Positions 6,154 through 7,576 of a stretch of 7,576 bases of DNA are shown here, one piece after another. The stretch's first letter is position 1. Each line of letters begins with the position of its first letter. Under the pieces are notes generated by a model. It searched no databases, was not told where the DNA came from, and saw only the letters and a list, made by a program, of their open reading frames with translations. The stretch comes from Campylobacteraceae bacterium (lineage in GTDB: Bacteria; Campylobacterota; Campylobacteria; Campylobacterales; Sulfurovaceae), in NCBI GenBank assembly GCA_026986355.1, contig JALSOO010000217.1, positions 1 through 7,576 of the forward strand, in the 5' to 3' direction. Both the position numbers and the translations under genes were made by a program.

Positions 6154-6182
6154 TTGACAAAAGATAAACTTTTGTCTATAAT
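6154..6182 (+). promoter_or_regulatory. Consensus sigma-70 promoter of the tRNA operon
   Basis: TTGACA at 6154-6159 and TATAAT at 6177-6182 match consensus at all twelve positions with the ideal 17-bp spacer. Transcription should begin near 6189, 38 bases before tRNA-Pro. The bases between the -10 and the start (TGCACTC) are GC-rich for this genome, as in stringently controlled stable-RNA promoters; that control is inference. Nearly the whole spacer is taken up by an inverted repeat, described separately. Confidence 0.85.
6156..6176. repeat. 8-bp inverted repeat filling the tRNA promoter spacer
   Basis: GACAAAAG at 6156-6163 and its exact complement CTTTTGTC at 6169-6176 flank ATAAA. The left arm includes the last four bases of the -35 and the right arm ends one base before the -10. 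It could be an operator at which a dimer would block polymerase, or a hairpin ending the comM-lipoprotein transcript. The hairpin is not followed by a clean T tract, so the terminator reading is weaker. Confidence 0.5.
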
Positions 6183-6226
6183 TGCACTCCAATTTCATAC
6201 AGACTCTGTTTGAAAACGGAAAATTT

Positions 6227-6303
6227 CGGAGTGTAGCGCAGTCTGGTAGCGCACCTGGTTTGGGACCAGGGGGTCGAAGGTTCGAGTCCTTTCACTCCGA
6301 CCA
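6227..6303 (+). tRNA. tRNA-Pro (TGG)
   Basis: A 77-base cloverleaf. The acceptor stem CGGAGTG (6227-6233) pairs with CACTCCG (6293-6299), followed by discriminator A and encoded CCA. The anticodon stem CCTGG/CCAGG encloses TTTGGGA, giving anticodon TGG at 6261-6263. The T arm contains GTTCGAGTC. First gene of the tRNA operon. Confidence 0.97.
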
Positions 6304-6349
6304 TTTAGATATTTAAAATTCAATATAATAGTTAAATCATCAATTTGAT

Positions 6350-6426
6350 GGTAGGCGTAGTTCAGTTGGTAGAGCACCTGTTTGTGGCACAGGTTGTCGC
6401 GGGTTCGAGCCCCGTCGCCTACCCCA
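6350..6426 (+). tRNA. tRNA-His (GTG)
   Basis: The acceptor stem GTAGGCG (6351-6357) pairs with CGCCTAC (6416-6422). An extra G at 6350 lies opposite discriminator C6423, the G-1 identity element of bacterial tRNA-His, and CCA is encoded. The anticodon loop TTGTGGC within CCTGT/ACAGG gives GTG at 6384-6386. It lies 46 bases after tRNA-Pro. Confidence 0.97.
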
Positions 6427-6453
6427 TTGGTAAAATAGAAACCAACCCACGAA

Positions 6454-6530
6454 GCGCTAGTGGCTCAACTGGATAGAGCATCAGACTTCGGATCTGAGGG
6501 TTAGGGGTTCGAGTCCTCTCTGGCGTACCA
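6454..6530 (+). tRNA. tRNA-Arg (TCG)
   Basis: The acceptor stem GCGCTAG (6454-6460) pairs with CTGGCGT (6520-6526) with two G-U pairs, then A and encoded CCA. The anticodon stem TCAGA/TCTGA encloses CTTCGGA, giving TCG at 6488-6490. A TCG anticodon reads CGN codons through U34, in addition to or instead of the usual inosine-modified ACG tRNA. Confidence 0.95.
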
Positions 6531-6555
6531 TTTGATTTAAGTATTATATTTATGT

Positions 6556-6632
6556 GCACTCATAGCTCAGCTGGATAGAGCATCGCCCTTCTAAGGCGAG
6601 GGTCTTAGGTTCGAATCCTAATGGGTGTACCA
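6556..6632 (+). tRNA. tRNA-Arg (TCT)
   Basis: The acceptor stem GCACTCA (6556-6562) pairs with TGGGTGT (6622-6628), then A and encoded CCA. The anticodon stem TCGCC/GGCGA encloses CTTCTAA, giving TCT at 6590-6592. This tRNA reads AGA and AGG, and AGA is frequent in the genes of this window. It lies 25 bases after tRNA-Arg(TCG). Confidence 0.96.
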
Positions 6633-6638
6633 CTTTAT

Positions 6639-6723
6639 GCGGATGTGGTGAAATTGGTATACACGCTAGACTTAGGATCTAGTGCTTCACGGCGTGGAGG
6701 TTCGAGTCCTCTCATCCGCACCA
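6639..6723 (+). tRNA. tRNA-Leu (TAG)
   Basis: An 85-base class II tRNA with a long variable arm (TGCTTCACGGCGTG region). The acceptor stem GCGGATG (6639-6645) pairs with CATCCGC (6713-6719), then A and encoded CCA. The anticodon stem CTAGA/TCTAG encloses CTTAGGA, giving TAG at 6673-6675. It follows tRNA-Arg(TCT) after only six bases, so the transcript must be processed. Seven Ts at 6726-6732 may end the operon. Confidence 0.96.
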
Positions 6724-6725
6724 TC

Positions 6726-6732
6726 TTTTTTT
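6726..6732 (+). terminator. T tract after the tRNA operon, possible termination site
   Basis: Seven consecutive Ts begin three bases after the encoded CCA of tRNA-Leu. No dedicated hairpin precedes them; the folded tRNA acceptor stem could play that part. The gene on the right is convergent, so termination in this 103-base gap is expected. Confidence 0.35.
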
Positions 6733-6808
6733 AACTCTTTCAAACTTTTATTTTATATATCAAGCACTATAATAGAGCATGAGATTAATATATCTAATCA
6801 ACATTTAG

Positions 6809-6827
6809 GAGAGCAATAGAAGCTCTC
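6809..6827 (-). terminator. Hairpin at the end of the DsbD_2/TauE-like gene
   Basis: GAGAGC at 6809-6814 and GCTCTC at 6822-6827 form a 6-bp stem with a 7-base loop that overlaps the stop codon of the leftward gene. No U tract follows on that strand, so an intrinsic terminator is only weakly supported. An alternative, overlapping hairpin pairs AATAGA (6815-6820) with TCTATT (6826-6831). Confidence 0.3.
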
Positions 6828-7576
6828 TATTCAGAAGTAGGTTTACTATCATTTATATCTACTTCTGCCTCACAACAGTTCAAGAGTGATTTATTTGGAT
6901 TTTCGATAAAATCATATCCTCTATATATAGTATACACCCCAAATAAGATAACAATAATAGAAGCTATATTCATCATAAGTTGTCTAAATGAACCTCGATT
7001 TAATATCTGTGTAAATAATCCCAATCCCAACATAGCAGGAATCGTACTTAATCCAAAAATCAACATCACCACACCACCCCAAAATGGGCTACCTGTACTA
7101 GCTGATGTTACAGCAAAAAAGTAGACTAATCCACAAGGTAATAGACCATTTACAAGACCTAAAATATAGAAACTATATAGAGATTTTGATTGTAATACAT
7201 GGCGAAAAATATTCCGATAGACTCTACTACTAGAAAAAGAGTGTTCTAATCTAGTTAAAAACTTTATTTTCCCCAAAAGTGATAAACCTGCCAATATCAT
7301 AAAGATACCTGCAACTATTGTCATTCCTGCTGTTGTATATCCATTGAACTGTACTACTCCACCAATAGCACCAAATATAACACCCAACATCACATAAGTA
7401 GTAATCCGTCCAAAAGAGTAGATAAGATGAGCTAGAGTTTGTGTAACAGTAGACCAATTATCCTCTATCTTTCTACTACTATATGCGATAACAATCCCTC
7501 CACACATACCAATACAATGTCCAAAACTACCTAAAAATGCAATTGTTACAATGGAGATTAAATCTATATTTTCCAT
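6827..7576 (-). CDS. DsbD_2 / sulfite exporter TauE-SafE family membrane protein
   Basis: This 249-residue protein has about six membrane helices. The first carries GHCIGMCGG (19-27; Cys21 and Cys25) and the fourth NGLLPCG (143-149; Cys148), the hallmark motifs of the DsbD_2 group (PF13386), usually annotated as TauE/SafE sulfite exporters. In many proteobacteria relatives lie beside cbb3 cytochrome oxidase genes and are thought to act in metal or redox handling for oxidase assembly; that setting is not visible here. After the last helix (about 199-219) a polar tail carries adjacent Cys234-Cys235, which may bind metal. The start is taken as the ATG formed by the last three bases of the window; its promoter, and any longer start, lie outside. 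It converges with the tRNA operon. Confidence 0.82.
   Translation of the reverse strand: MENIDLISIVTIAFLGSFGHCIGMCGGIVIAYSSRKIEDNWSTVTQTLAHLIYSFGRITTYVMLGVIFGAIGGVVQFNGYTTAGMTIVAGIFMILAGLSLLGKIKFLTRLEHSFSSSRVYRNIFRHVLQSKSLYSFYILGLVNGLLPCGLVYFFAVTSASTGSPFWGGVVMLIFGLSTIPAMLGLGLFTQILNRGSFRQLMMNIASIIVILFGVYTIYRGYDFIENPNKSLLNCCEAEVDINDSKPTSE

Noticed and set aside
6195..6377. A 60-codon minus-strand frame containing SERTRTFDPLVPNQVRYQ
   Set aside because: It is the antisense of tRNA-Pro and its flanks. Frames of this type are a well-known source of false hypothetical proteins.
7251..7457. Minus-strand frame inside the DsbD_2/TauE-like gene
   Set aside because: It overlaps in another frame a membrane protein with conserved motifs; the Tyr/Cys/Trp-rich translation is typical of a shifted frame.

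Overview
The window looks like ordinary chromosome of a low-GC member of the Campylobacterota (Sulfurimonas/Sulfurovum-like). This rests on the AT-rich composition, extended -10 promoters with little -35, ComM wording such as FFDELPHF, a DsbD_2/TauE-type protein of the kind common in this phylum, and a compact tRNA cluster. No species can be named from the sequence alone. I see no phage, transposon, CRISPR or defence genes.

Layout, left to right. Bases 1-30 hold what looks like the 5' end of a leftward gene that leaves the window. Bases 31-251 form a non-coding stretch with a 12-bp inverted repeat, a TATAAT and an 11-bp-spaced direct repeat. This may be a small structured RNA gene and is the least explained part of the window. 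From 252 to 3878 four genes are read leftward: a type II secretion/type IV pilus F-family inner-membrane protein (first), then, from its own promoter, a tightly overlapped trio of a TIGR04219-type outer-membrane beta-barrel, an RDD membrane protein and an MFS_1_like transporter. The trio junctions are TAATG and TGATG, so translation is probably coupled.

A 112-bp divergent intergenic region separates these from rightward comM (Mg-chelatase-like AAA+ branch-migration helicase of natural transformation). Its best promoter places the transcript start at the ATG, so the mRNA may be leaderless. comM is followed after one base by an unrecognised lipoprotein gene. Divergence of a pilus/secretion-type F protein from comM is suggestive for DNA uptake, but such F proteins also serve ordinary secretion, so the link is inference only.

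Next comes a rightward five-tRNA operon, Pro(TGG)-His(GTG)-Arg(TCG)-Arg(TCT)-Leu(TAG), all with encoded CCA. It is driven by a perfect TTGACA-N17-TATAAT promoter whose spacer is almost filled by an 8-bp inverted repeat. Convergent to it at the right edge is a six-helix DsbD_2/TauE-SafE family protein with paired-cysteine motifs, possibly metal handling or cytochrome oxidase assembly.

The most interesting items are the candidate RNA at about 131-250, the spacer-filling inverted repeat in the tRNA promoter, leaderless comM, and the comM-linked lipoprotein. I found no convincing new multi-gene system.
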